Shown here: one piece after another, positions 26,042 through 33,998 of the stretch | How the letters are laid out: each line of letters starts with the position of its first letter | How positions within the stretch are numbered: the first letter of the stretch is position 1 | Assembly (NCBI GenBank): GCA_965276755.1 | Contig: OZ255625.1 | Coordinates: 3,224,001 to 3,288,000 of the forward strand | DNA: 64,000 nucleotides | Origin: CAJCIS01 sp965276755 | GTDB taxonomy: Bacteria; Pseudomonadota; Alphaproteobacteria; Acetobacterales; Acetobacteraceae | Direction of reading: 5' to 3' | The notes under the pieces: generated by a model | The model's input: the letters and a program-made list of their open reading frames with translations, nothing else | Databases searched by the model: none | What the model was told of the DNA's origin: nothing | Made by a program: the position numbers and the translations under genes

Positions 26042-27427
26042 TTAGGGCGCCAGAACCTGCTCTACAGAAATCGCCACCGCCAGAAGTTTCGCATCCTGCA
26101 TGGCGGGCGCGGCCAGCATCAGACCGGCGGGCGGCGCGCCTGGCGCGTGGCACGGAATGCTGATCGCGCAGCCATCCAGGAAATTCACTGTGGACGGATT
26201 GCGCAGCAGCAGGAAATTAAGCCGGCGATAAGCGTCATCCTGTGCGAAATCGGCAATGCGCGGCGGGGCTATCGGCACCGTCGGCAGCATGAACGCGTCA
26301 TAGGCCGCCATTTCAACCTCGAAATGCGCGATAATTTGCGCACGCGCCCGGCACAACGCGATGTAATCGGCGGCACTCATCTCAGCACCCGTCTGGATGC
26401 GGCTGGCCACGCGCGGATCGTACTCGCCCGCCCGCCCGGCCAGCAGGCAGCGGTGCCAACTATAGGCCTCCGCCGCGGCAAAACCCCCGCGCGCATGCGC
26501 CACATTGATCTGATCCAATGCCGCAAGCGGGCGCCTCTCGATCAGCGCGCCGGCCGCATCCAGCCGCGACACCGCACGATCCAGCGCGTCCTCGGTCGCG
26601 GCATCCAGATGCTCGAAGGCCAAATTCGTCGGCAGCAACAGCCGCAGCCCCGCCACGGCGGCGCTCGGCAGCACGCGCTCCGGCTCGCCCGCGAGAATGC
26701 CATCCAGCGCCGCGCAACACGCCGCACTCCCCGCCAGCGGCCCAATGGAATCCAGGCTGGGCGACAAAGGCAGCGCACCGCCAAGCGGCACGCGCCGCTG
26801 GGTCGGCTTGAAGCCGGCAATCCCGCACAAAGCGGCGGGAATCCGGCAAGACCCGCCCGTATCCGTGCCGATTGCGCCCAGCGCAAAACCATCGGCAATC
26901 GCCACCGCCGCACCCGATGAACTGCCGCCGGGAATGTGCCCGAAATCGCGCCGCCACGGCGAGAGCGGCGTGCCGAAATGCGGGTTGATGCCAACACCGC
27001 TAAAGGCGAACTCGGTCATATTGGTGCGCCCGATCAGCACCAGCCCGGCGGCCAACAGACGCGCCACGACCGGCGCATGCGCGCGCGCCGGTGGCGCGCC
27101 GGCCAGCACGCGCGATCCCGCCTGCGTGGTCTCGCCCGCAACATCGAACAGGTCCTTGATGGCAATCGGAATGCCCGCATAACGGCCGGGCGCGCGGCCG
27201 GTACGGCGGAGCGCGTCGTGCGCATCGGCACAGGCACGCGCCTGCTCGGCATAGACTCGTGTAAACGCGGCGCTACCCTGGCCTGAGAGGTCGGCAATCC
27301 GAGCCAAGCAGCCCCCGATCAGGTCGCGGCTTGTGGTGGCGCCCATGGCTAACGCGTCGGCAGCGGCATCCAAGGTAATCAGCTTCCCCGCTCCAGGAGA
27401 TGACGGGGGGTTTGGGGGGGCAGGCAC
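26042..27427 (-). CDS. Amidase family protein (start uncertain)
   Basis: An amidase-signature hydrolase with a Ser-Ser-Lys triad. PIAIKDLFDVAGETT has the catalytic Lys near residue 90, PGGSSSGAAVAIADGFALGAIGTDTGGSCRIPAALCG carries the cis-Ser and the nucleophile Ser, with GFKPTQ next. It resembles stand-alone amidases related to AtzF or GatA. Its substrate cannot be told. The start is unclear: the GTG at 27427 lies inside a family A repeat and would add VPAPPNPPSS, while a TTG at 27373 gives MDAAADALAMG, a shorter N-terminus. The frame extends to 27427 without stop. Confidence 0.82.
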   Translation of the reverse strand: MPAPPNPPSSPGAGKLITLDAAADALAMGATTSRDLIGGCLARIADLSGQGSAAFTRVYAEQARACADAHDALRRTGRAPGRYAGIPIAIKDLFDVAGETTQAGSRVLAGAPPARAHAPVVARLLAAGLVLIGRTNMTEFAFSGVGINPHFGTPLSPWRRDFGHIPGGSSSGAAVAIADGFALGAIGTDTGGSCRIPAALCGIAGFKPTQRRVPLGGALPLSPSLDSIGPLAGSAACCAALDGILAGEPERVLPSAAVAGLRLLLPTNLAFEHLDAATEDALDRAVSRLDAAGALIERRPLAALDQINVAHARGGFAAAEAYSWHRCLLAGRAGEYDPRVASRIQTGAEMSAADYIALCRARAQIIAHFEVEMAAYDAFMLPTVPIAPPRIADFAQDDAYRRLNFLLLRNPSTVNFLDGCAISIPCHAPGAPPAGLMLAAPAMQDAKLLAVAISVEQVLAP

Positions 27428-27438
27428 TGCTCCCCCAA
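27401..27438. repeat. Family A repeat, right-half type, GCAG/CTGC stem (A7)
   Basis: The hairpin here has CAGGCACTGCTCCCCC, the covarying stem GCAG/CTGC around TGC/GCA. It overlaps the possible start of the amidase gene. Confidence 0.8.
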
Positions 27439-27452
27439 CTTCTCGCCTTGCT

Positions 27453-28133
27453 TCACCCGAAAATCTCCGCCCAAGCCTGCTTCAACGCGGAATCCGCCTC
27501 GCCCATCGTCGTGCCCAGCCCCAGCGCGCGCAGACTGGTCACCCCATGCGCGCGAATGCCGCAGGGCACGATCCCGCCGAAATGGTCCAGCGCCGGCGCC
27601 ACATTCAGCGACACCCCATGCCACGACACCCAGCGCGTGATGCGCACGCCAATCGCCGCAATCTTGTTCTCGGCACCCGTCGCAGGATCGCGCACCCAGA
27701 TGCCGACGCGCCCGGCGCGCCGCTCGCCCGCCACACCCAGCAGCCCCAGGCCAGCGATCAGCCACGCCTCCAGACCCCGCACATAGGCGTGCAGGTCCCG
27801 CGCACGCACCGTGCCATGGGCGCGCGTGAGGTCCAGCATGACGTAGGCCACGCGCTGCCCAGGCCCGTGATAGGTCCATTGCCCACCGCGGCCGGCGTCA
27901 AAGACCGGAAAACGGTCAGGCGCCTGCAAATCCGCCGCCTTGGCCGAGGTGCCCGCCGTGTAGAGGGGCGGGTGCTCCACCAGCCAGACCCGCTCGGCCG
28001 CCGCACCCGCCGCCAGCGCCGCGACGTGCGCCTGCATCGCCGCCACGGCCGCCGGATAGGCAAGCAGCCCGGGCTCGGTCCGCCACTCCGGCAGTCCGGC
28101 CAAAAACGGGCGAGTTGAAGCAGCCTGATCCAT
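27453..28133 (-). CDS. lipB: Octanoyltransferase LipB
   Basis: LipB transfers octanoyl from acyl carrier protein to lipoyl domains of 2-oxoacid dehydrogenases. The 226-residue product has LVEHPPLYTAG (residues about 50-60), RGGQWTYHGPGQ near 82 and the catalytic Lys/Cys pair in NKIAAIGVRITRWVSWHG and GIVPCGI. Length and motifs are typical. It ends 15 bp before repeat A7, where the amidase gene begins on the same strand. Confidence 0.94.
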   Translation of the reverse strand: MDQAASTRPFLAGLPEWRTEPGLLAYPAAVAAMQAHVAALAAGAAAERVWLVEHPPLYTAGTSAKAADLQAPDRFPVFDAGRGGQWTYHGPGQRVAYVMLDLTRAHGTVRARDLHAYVRGLEAWLIAGLGLLGVAGERRAGRVGIWVRDPATGAENKIAAIGVRITRWVSWHGVSLNVAPALDHFGGIVPCGIRAHGVTSLRALGLGTTMGEADSALKQAWAEIFG

Positions 28134-28157
28134 AAGCTATAGCCCCCGCCTGCCCGT

Positions 28158-28240
28158 GCGGCCGTGGCGAAATGGTAGACGCGCAAGCTTGAGGTGCTTG
28201 TGGGGGAAACCCTGTGGAAGTTCGAGTCTTCTCGGCCGCA
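28158..28240 (+). tRNA. tRNA-Leu (GAG anticodon)
   Basis: A complete cloverleaf with long variable arm, as expected for class II leucine tRNA. Acceptor GCGGCCG/CGGCCGC, anticodon stem CAAGC/GCTTG with loop TTGAGGT, and T-arm with GTTCGAGTC. GAG reads CTC/CTT codons. No CCA is encoded. Confidence 0.93.
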
Positions 28241-28254
28241 TACCAGGCGTCAGT

Positions 28255-28292
28255 GATCAGAGGGGCGTTAACGCGCGGCCCTCTCTGATGAC
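28255..28292 (+). terminator. Candidate hairpin terminator after tRNA-Leu
   Basis: TCAGAGGGGC (28257-28266) and GCCCTCTCTGA (28278-28288) are nearly complementary, forming a GC-rich hairpin after the tRNA. No poly-T run follows, so its function as terminator is only likely. Confidence 0.4.
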
Positions 28293-28318
28293 TGAGAGCT
28301 GAAAGCTGACGACTGATC

Positions 28319-28783
28319 ATGCGCTGTCCGTTTTGTGGGCATGACGATACGCAGGTCAAGGACAGCCGCCCGGCCGAAGACGGCGCCGCGATCAGGCGCC
28401 GCCGGTTCTGCGCCAGTTGCGGCCAGCGCTTCACCACGGTCGAGCGGGTGCAATTGCGCGACCTGGTCGTCGTCAAGAATGACGGCCGGCGCGTGCCTTT
28501 CGACGCGGAAAAGCTCTCGCGTTCCATCCGCATTGCCCTGCGCAAGCGCCCGGTCAGCGAGGACCGCATCGATCGCATCGTCAACGGCATCGTGCGCCAG
28601 TTGGAGGCGAGCGGGGAGAGCGACATCACCAGCAACCAGATCGGCGGCCAGGTCATGGATACGCTCAAGGAAGTCGATGAGGTGGCCTATGTGCGTTTCG
28701 CCAGCGTCTATCGCGACTTTCGCGAAGCGCGGGATTTCGAGACGTTCCTGGGCTCGCTGGAGGAGCCGAAAGGCGCCGGCTAG
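28319..28783 (+). CDS. nrdR: Transcriptional repressor NrdR
   Basis: NrdR represses ribonucleotide reductase genes when dATP is high. The 154-residue product has an N-terminal zinc ribbon with C3, C6, C31 and C34, followed by the ATP-cone (VVVKNDGRRVPFDAEKLSRSIRIAL). The length is standard. It begins the block nrdR - ThiE-like - CPBP protease - NUDIX, in which gaps are short and three junctions overlap. Confidence 0.94.
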   Translation: MRCPFCGHDDTQVKDSRPAEDGAAIRRRRFCASCGQRFTTVERVQLRDLVVVKNDGRRVPFDAEKLSRSIRIALRKRPVSEDRIDRIVNGIVRQLEASGESDITSNQIGGQVMDTLKEVDEVAYVRFASVYRDFREARDFETFLGSLEEPKGAG

Positions 28784-28792
28784 AGTGTGGCG

Positions 28793-29389
28793 ATGAGCGA
28801 ACCCAATTGCCGGCTATACCTAGTCTGTCCACAGCCTCTACCGGCCGGCTTCGACGCGGTGCTGGAGGAGGCGCTGGCCGCCGGTGACGTGGCGGCGCTG
28901 CGGGCCACAGCGGGCGAGGATCTGGCGCGGCTGCGTGCGGTGGCGCATCGGCATGGCGTGGCGCTGATCCTGACCGATCGGCCGGGCCTGGCCGCCTCCG
29001 CTGGGTGCGATGGCGCCCATCTGCAGGACGGCGCGCAGGCAAAAGCGGCGCGGCGGCTGCTTGGGGATTTGCAACTGGGGGTGTGGTGCGCGGGCAGCCG
29101 CGATACGGCAATGCAGGCGGGACAGGATGGTGCCGATTACGTCTCATTCGGCCCATTCTTCGGTGCTGACGATCCGGCCGACATCGATTTGCTGAGCTGG
29201 TGGGTCGAATTGATGGAGCTGCCGGCAACGGCCGAAGGCGGCATCACCTTGGTCAATTGCGGCGCGCTGGTGCGCGCGGGCGCGGATTTCCTGGCGGTGG
29301 ATGAGGCGATCTGGCAACACGCCCACGGCCCCGCCGCTGCCGTGCGGGCGTTCAACGAGGCCATCGCCGCGCATGCCCCCAGCTTTTGA
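28793..29389 (+). CDS. ThiE-like thiamine phosphate synthase family protein
   Basis: The 198-residue product has the TIM-barrel pattern of thiamine phosphate synthase: LYLVCPQPL at the start, GVALILTDRPGLAASAGCDGAHLQDGAQ near residue 60 and GADYVSFGPFFGADD near residue 113. Compared with true ThiE the phosphate-binding and pyrimidine-binding motifs are altered (for example HLxQ becomes HLQD, and the FPTxTK loop is missing), so it may not be catalytic. It lies 9 bp after nrdR and overlaps the CPBP gene by 17 bp. Confidence 0.75.
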   Translation: MSEPNCRLYLVCPQPLPAGFDAVLEEALAAGDVAALRATAGEDLARLRAVAHRHGVALILTDRPGLAASAGCDGAHLQDGAQAKAARRLLGDLQLGVWCAGSRDTAMQAGQDGADYVSFGPFFGADDPADIDLLSWWVELMELPATAEGGITLVNCGALVRAGADFLAVDEAIWQHAHGPAAAVRAFNEAIAAHAPSF

Positions 29390-30281
29390 CACCATCCTGG
29401 CCGATCCGCGTGACAAGGACGATTGGCGCGGGGCGCTGGGTCCTGGGCGGATGCAGGGATTGCGGGGCGCTGCCTGGGGGTTGGCGCTGGCGGTTGGTGT
29501 GGCCTTGACCTCGGTCCCGTTCAACCTGCTGCGCCCTGTGCTGCATGCCCCGACAGGATCTGCGGCGTCCTACGTTCTGCTCGCGCTGATGCTTGTGGCG
29601 ATGCTGATGGTCTATGCCGCCGCGGTGCGCTGGGGCGAGCGGCGGCGGGTGGACGAGCTGGGCTTGGCGTATCTGGCGCGCGACATGGCCGCCGGCCTGG
29701 CCGTGGGCGTGCTCGTCTTCGCGCTTGCCATGGCAGTGCTGATCGGCGCCGGGTGGTATCATGTCACCGCAGGGCCGGCCGGCCCGCCCTGGAAGGGGCT
29801 GGCGATCGGCCTTGGTGCCGGCGTGTTCGAGGAGCTGGTCTTTCGCGGCATCCTGATGCGCCTGTTGTGGGAGGCCTTCGGCCTGCGCGTGGCCCTGGTT
29901 GTCTCGGCGCTTGTCTTCGGCTTGGCGCATCTGGCCAATCCCGGGCATGACTGGGTGGGGCCTATCTACATAGTGTTCGAGGCGGGCTTGCTGCTGGGCG
30001 GGCTGTATGCGCTGACGGGTCGGCTATGGGCCTCGATCGGCGCGCATGCGGGCTGGAATTTCACGCAGGGCTACGTGTTCGGCGCCGAAGTCTCGGGCAA
30101 TGATGCGGGCAGCCACTGGCTGGTTTGCGTGCCCGCACCTGGCGCTGCCGCGGTCCTGACCGGCGGCCATTTCGGGCCGGAGGGCTCCCTCGCCTGCCTG
30201 GGCGTGGGCACGGCCGCAGGGCTCGGTGTCCTTGCGCTGACCTACCGCCGTCGGCAGGCGGCCTTGTGGGGCGGGCGCTGA
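29373..30281 (+). CDS. CPBP family intramembrane metalloprotease
   Basis: The 302-residue product is an intramembrane protein with about eight hydrophobic segments. FEELVFRGILMRLL near residue 153 is the E-E-x3-R motif, FGLAHLANPG is the F-x-x-x-H motif and HAGWNF gives a third conserved His/Asn, all of the CPBP/CAAX protease-like (Abi) family. The target is unknown. The ATG at 29373 lies inside the ThiE-like gene. The NUDIX gene starts before its stop. Confidence 0.88.
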   Translation: MPPAFDTILADPRDKDDWRGALGPGRMQGLRGAAWGLALAVGVALTSVPFNLLRPVLHAPTGSAASYVLLALMLVAMLMVYAAAVRWGERRRVDELGLAYLARDMAAGLAVGVLVFALAMAVLIGAGWYHVTAGPAGPPWKGLAIGLGAGVFEELVFRGILMRLLWEAFGLRVALVVSALVFGLAHLANPGHDWVGPIYIVFEAGLLLGGLYALTGRLWASIGAHAGWNFTQGYVFGAEVSGNDAGSHWLVCVPAPGAAAVLTGGHFGPEGSLACLGVGTAAGLGVLALTYRRRQAALWGGR

Positions 30282-30799
30282 GCCGCGCGGACTCCCGCGA
30301 CCACGCCTGGGCGGAGGGGCCGCGGCGGCCCGTCGATCGCGGCTTTCGCGCGCTCTACTGGGTGGCTTTTCGCGTGTTGCGCAGCTGGTGGTTCGTGCGC
30401 CGGCCGGAGCATCGGGGTGCGCTGGTGGCCGTGTGGGCGGGGCAGCGCATCCTGGTGCTGCGGCTTTCCTATCGCCGCGGGCTGAACCTGCCTGGCGGCG
30501 GCATCATGCGTGGCGAGACCGCAGAGACGGCCGCACTGCGCGAGCTGCGCGAAGAGGTTGGACTGAGCCTCGCGCCCAGCGATGTGCGCCTGGCGTGGCG
30601 GCAGCAATCGATCTGGGATTACCGGCGCGATCACGTGACGATCTTCGAGGCCGAACTGGCCGAACCGCCCGAATTGCTGCCGGATGGGCGGGAGGTGGTG
30701 GAGGCGCGGATGATCTCCCCGTTGGCGGTGCTTGCCGGGCCCGTGGCGCCCTTTATTCGGGAGTACCTGCTGGATCGCTTGAGGGGACAGCAAAAGTGA
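30266..30799 (+). CDS. NUDIX hydrolase domain protein
   Basis: The 177-residue product has a NUDIX box GGGIMRGETAETAALRELREEVGL (23-residue motif with RE..EE around residue 80-105). This places it with enzymes that split nucleoside diphosphates linked to another moiety, in the cytoplasm. The specific substrate cannot be seen. The GTG at 30266 gives MGRALSRADSRDHAW and overlaps the CPBP gene by 16 bp, with CGGCAGGCGG ahead of it as a weak ribosome site. A family A repeat pair follows the stop. Confidence 0.85.
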   Translation: MGRALSRADSRDHAWAEGPRRPVDRGFRALYWVAFRVLRSWWFVRRPEHRGALVAVWAGQRILVLRLSYRRGLNLPGGGIMRGETAETAALRELREEVGLSLAPSDVRLAWRQQSIWDYRRDHVTIFEAELAEPPELLPDGREVVEARMISPLAVLAGPVAPFIREYLLDRLRGQQK

Positions 30800-30803
30800 A
30801 AAG

Positions 30804-30905
30804 CTGGGTGGGGCGTGCCGCCCCCCCCAGACCCCCCGTCATTTATTAGGCCTCGCCTTAAATAATGACGGGGGGTCTGGGGGGGATGGCACATCTCCCC
30901 CAGCC
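30804..30905. repeat. Family A hairpin repeat, inverted pair (A8)
   Basis: The left stem is GGGGCG-TGC-CGCCCC, a third covarying form. The right half is canonical GGGGGGATGGCACATCTCCCC. It lies between the NUDIX and lactate permease genes. Confidence 0.85.
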
Positions 30906-30966
30906 TTTTTCTATCGGTCTTGCCTTATCCCCCGCGCCGTGCCGCCATAGAAGCGGAGAAAACGCC

Positions 30967-32562
30967 ATGTTCCACCAAATCCTGACGCCGATCGCAGGCA
31001 GCCTGCTGCTGTCATCGCTCGTCGCGGCCATTCCGGTCCTGGTCGTGCTGGTCATGCTGGGCGCATTGCAGCGCCCAGCCTGGCAGGCCTCCGCGGCCGG
31101 GCTGATAGCAGGGTTTGTGCTGGCAGTGTTCGCGTGGGGATTTCCCGCCGGCATGGCGATCAATGCCGCGGCGGCGGGTGCGATCTTCGCGCTGTGGCCG
31201 GTGATGTGGATCGTGTTCTCGGCGCTGCTGCTCTACAACATCGCCGTGCAAAGCGGCCGTTTCGCGGCGTTCCGCGATTGGGTCTTCGCCAATTTGCCGG
31301 ATGATCGGCGCGTCGTGCTGATCGTCATCGGCTTTTGTTTCGGCGCGTTGCTGGAAGGCGTGTCTGGCTTTGGCACGCCCATCGCCATCACGTCATCCTT
31401 GCTGATCATGACCGGCTGGCCGGCGATCGAGGCGCTGACATACACGCTGATTTTCAACACGGCGCCGGTCGCCTTCGGCGCGCTGGGCGTGCCGATAACG
31501 GTGCTGGGCAAGGTGACCTCGCTGAACCCGGCCGTGCTGGGCGCCATGGTCGGGCGACAATTGCCGTTCATCGCGCTGCTGCTGCCGTTCTACGTCATGG
31601 CGGTGTTTGGCGGCCGGCGCAGCGTGGCCGCGCTCTGGCCGTTGCTGCTGGTCGCCGGCGGCAGCTTCGCCGGCGCGCAATTCCTCACCAGCAATTATGG
31701 CGATTATCAGTTGACCGACGTGTTCAGTTCGCTGGGTGCGCTCGCCCTGACCATTCTTTTCCTGCGCATCTGGCGGCCGGCGCCCGATGCGGCTTACGCA
31801 ATGGTGCGGCCTGCCGCCGAAGCACCACGCGGGTTTTCGCATTGGCAAGGCTGGCTGCCCTGGTTGATCGTCTCGGCCGTCGTCATCGTCTGGACGCATT
31901 TCAAGGTTTTTGCGTATGGGCAGAATGACGTGCATTGGCCCGGATTGGACAAGCAGGTTTTCATTACGCTGTACGGCAAGCCCTATCCGCTGGTGTGGTC
32001 CTTCCAGCCGCTGGCGTCTGGCACGGGCATTCTCGTGTCGGCGCTGTTGACCGCTGCCATCCTGGGCGTCGGGCCGGCAGGGGTCATTGCCAGCGTAGGA
32101 CGCACGGCCCGCCAGATCTGGCTGGCGGCGCTGACCGTCTCATTGATCATCGGGCTGGCCTACCTGATGAATTACGCGGGCATGACCTACACGTTGGGCG
32201 CGGGCGCGGCTTCGCTGGGGTTGGCGTTTCCGCTGGCCTCCGCCTTCCTCGGCTGGGTCGCGGTGATGCTGTCCGGCTCCGATACATCCGGCAACGCGTT
32301 GTTCGGCAATCTGCAGGTGGTCGCCGCACACCAGCTCAATCTCAATCCGGTGCTGTTTGCCGCGACCAATTCCTCGGGCGGGGTCATGGGCAAGATGGTC
32401 TCGCCGCAAAATATCGCAACGGGTGTGTCGGTGACGGATCTGAAGGGGCAGGAAGGGCGGGTGTTTGCGCGCACGTTCAAGCATAGCGTTTTTCTGACGT
32501 TGCTTTTGGCGGGGCTGGTTGTATTGCAGCAATATGTGGTGCCGGGGATGATTGCGAAGTGA
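30967..32562 (+). CDS. lctP: L-lactate permease family transporter
   Basis: A lactate:proton symporter. The 531-residue product has about 12 to 14 membrane segments and the LctP/LldP signatures FGALLEGVSGFGTPIAI (residues about 120-136), NTAPVAFGALGVPITVL and VMLSGSDTSGNALFG. The C-terminus is hydrophobic as in the family. The ATG at 30967 has GGAGAAAACGCC before it. Frames upstream extend through A8 but are not plausible. The symbol is given at family level; glycolate transport cannot be ruled out. Confidence 0.9.
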   Translation: MFHQILTPIAGSLLLSSLVAAIPVLVVLVMLGALQRPAWQASAAGLIAGFVLAVFAWGFPAGMAINAAAAGAIFALWPVMWIVFSALLLYNIAVQSGRFAAFRDWVFANLPDDRRVVLIVIGFCFGALLEGVSGFGTPIAITSSLLIMTGWPAIEALTYTLIFNTAPVAFGALGVPITVLGKVTSLNPAVLGAMVGRQLPFIALLLPFYVMAVFGGRRSVAALWPLLLVAGGSFAGAQFLTSNYGDYQLTDVFSSLGALALTILFLRIWRPAPDAAYAMVRPAAEAPRGFSHWQGWLPWLIVSAVVIVWTHFKVFAYGQNDVHWPGLDKQVFITLYGKPYPLVWSFQPLASGTGILVSALLTAAILGVGPAGVIASVGRTARQIWLAALTVSLIIGLAYLMNYAGMTYTLGAGAASLGLAFPLASAFLGWVAVMLSGSDTSGNALFGNLQVVAAHQLNLNPVLFAATNSSGGVMGKMVSPQNIATGVSVTDLKGQEGRVFARTFKHSVFLTLLLAGLVVLQQYVVPGMIAK

Positions 32563-33092
32563 AGGAAGGAAGCGCCTTCTTTCTTGAAAGAAAGAAGCAA
32601 AGAACTTTTGTCTTGGCGCTCCTGATAGGCACGGTGCTAATTGGAAAGGCCGTTGCGCAATCCACGTATGATCAAAGCCCGGCGGCGCGCGCCCTGGGCG
32701 GCGCTAGTCAGCCGGGTGGGAGCGGGCCGCCGGGCGGGGCCAGCGGCTTTGGGCCTCGTGAGAGCCAGGGAACGCAGTCCAGCCCCGACGGGCCTATGCC
32801 CGAACTCAAGCCGACAATCGCGCCGCGCCAGCGCCTGGATGTGGGCGCTTTGCTCTGTCACACACACGCGCAGCTCAGCCAGCACCAGGCGGCCGTCATG
32901 GCCCGGATCGCCGGCCGGCAAGCGCCCGAGCCCGGCGGCTGCCACATCGTTGGCCAAACACAAGCGGTCACAGTACTGATACGCGACGGCCAGGCCGCGA
33001 CAGAAGTGCAGTTTGCGGGCGAGACTCTGGTGACCGGCTGGACTGACGCAGTCATCAGGGATTCCGACCCGCTGCATGGTCCAATGAAGTAA
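32559..33092 (+). CDS. Hypothetical exported protein with a repeat-encoded N-region
   Basis: I do not recognise the family. The GTG at 32559 overlaps the lctP stop (GTGA). The first 17 codons (ending in ERKKQRTF) come from a family B repeat and form the basic N-region of a signal peptide, followed by VLALLIGTVLIGKAVA with an AVA-Q cleavage site. A TTG at 32613 is the only later start near the hydrophobic part but would lack positive charges before it. The mature part is Gly/Ser/Pro-rich at first (GGASQPGGSGPPGGASGFG), then has HTHAQLSQHQAAVMARIAG and a C-terminal beta-rich block with two cysteines (CHTH and GGCH). It probably acts in the periplasm. Confidence 0.6.
   Translation: MKEGSAFFLERKKQRTFVLALLIGTVLIGKAVAQSTYDQSPAARALGGASQPGGSGPPGGASGFGPRESQGTQSSPDGPMPELKPTIAPRQRLDVGALLCHTHAQLSQHQAAVMARIAGRQAPEPGGCHIVGQTQAVTVLIRDGQAATEVQFAGETLVTGWTDAVIRDSDPLHGPMK
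32566..32610. repeat. Family B hairpin repeat inside a coding sequence
   Basis: CTTCTTTCTT-G-AAAGAAAGAAG followed by CAAAGAACTTTTG, read in frame as the N-region of the protein starting at 32559. Confidence 0.75.
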
Positions 33093-33101
33093 ATCGAGTC
33101 G

Positions 33102-33944
33102 ATGCGGGATCTTGCAGGCAAGACGGCGTTCGTGACGGGCGGGGCAAGCGGGATCGGTCTTGCACTCGGCCGCGCATTCGCCCGTGCGGGCATGAAAATC
33201 ATGCTGGCCGATATCGAGGCGGCTGCGTTGGACGAGGCGGTGGCCGGCCTTCGTGCGCTGGGCCATGACGTGCGTGGCGCCGTCTGTGACGTGGCAGACG
33301 CTGACAGCATGACACGGGCGGCGCACAGCGCCTTTGACGCGTTCGGCAATGTGCATGTGCTCTGCAACAATGCCGGCGTCGCAGGCGGCGGTGGCATCGA
33401 CGAGATTTCGTTGCAGACCTGGCGTTGGGTCATGGACGTCAATGTCTTTGGCGTGCTGCACGGAATCGCCACGTTCCTGCCGCATATGCGCGAGCATGGG
33501 CAAGGCGGTCACATCGTCAACACGGCGTCCATGGCAGGGCTTCAGAGCGGGCTTGGGCTAAGCCCGTATTCGGTCAGCAAATATGCCGTCGTCGGTATGT
33601 CCGAAGGGCTTGCGGTTCAGGTGGCGCCGCTGGGTATCGGTGTGAGCGTGGTCTGTCCGGGCTTCGTGCGCACCCGGATTGCTGGGAGTGCGCGCAACCG
33701 ATCGCCGCGCTATGGGACTGCGCAGGTTGTGGAGCCGGCAAGTCCGGCGGGCCTGCTGGCTGCCACCCTTGCCGAGCAAGCCGCACTGGGCATGGATCCA
33801 GCCGTGGTTGCTGCGCAAGTCCTGCATGCCATTCGAAATGACCAATTCTACGTTTTCACTCATCCGCAGATGCGTGGCGAGGTAGAGGCGCGCTTCGCCG
33901 CCATCATGGAAGCGCTGCACCAGGCTGACGTGCCTAATAAATGA
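33102..33944 (+). CDS. Short-chain dehydrogenase/reductase
   Basis: A NAD(P)-dependent oxidoreductase. The 280-residue product has the cofactor motif TGGASGIG at residues 12-19, CNNAGVAGG (NNAG motif), the catalytic Ser in NTASMAGLQSG and the Y-x3-K pair in YSVSKYAVVG. DIEAAALDEAV suggests NAD preference (Asp after the second strand). The substrate is unknown. The last codons (VPNK, then TAA) fall at the edge of repeat A9. Confidence 0.9.
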   Translation: MRDLAGKTAFVTGGASGIGLALGRAFARAGMKIMLADIEAAALDEAVAGLRALGHDVRGAVCDVADADSMTRAAHSAFDAFGNVHVLCNNAGVAGGGGIDEISLQTWRWVMDVNVFGVLHGIATFLPHMREHGQGGHIVNTASMAGLQSGLGLSPYSVSKYAVVGMSEGLAVQVAPLGIGVSVVCPGFVRTRIAGSARNRSPRYGTAQVVEPASPAGLLAATLAEQAALGMDPAVVAAQVLHAIRNDQFYVFTHPQMRGEVEARFAAIMEALHQADVPNK

Positions 33945-33980
33945 CGGGGCGTCTGGGGGGGATGGCACATCTCCCCCAGT
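33942..33980. repeat. Family A repeat, right half (A9)
   Basis: TGACGGGGCGTCTGGGGGGG then ATGGCACATCTCCCCCAG. It overlaps the stop codon of the SDR gene and precedes fdsR. Confidence 0.8.
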
Positions 33981-33998
33981 CTTACTTAACTACCCTTC

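Noticed and set aside
30865..30966. Longer start of the lactate permease through repeat A8
   Set aside because: MTGGLGGMAHLPQ is repeat-encoded; the ATG at 30967 has GGAGAAAACGCC before it and matches the family start.
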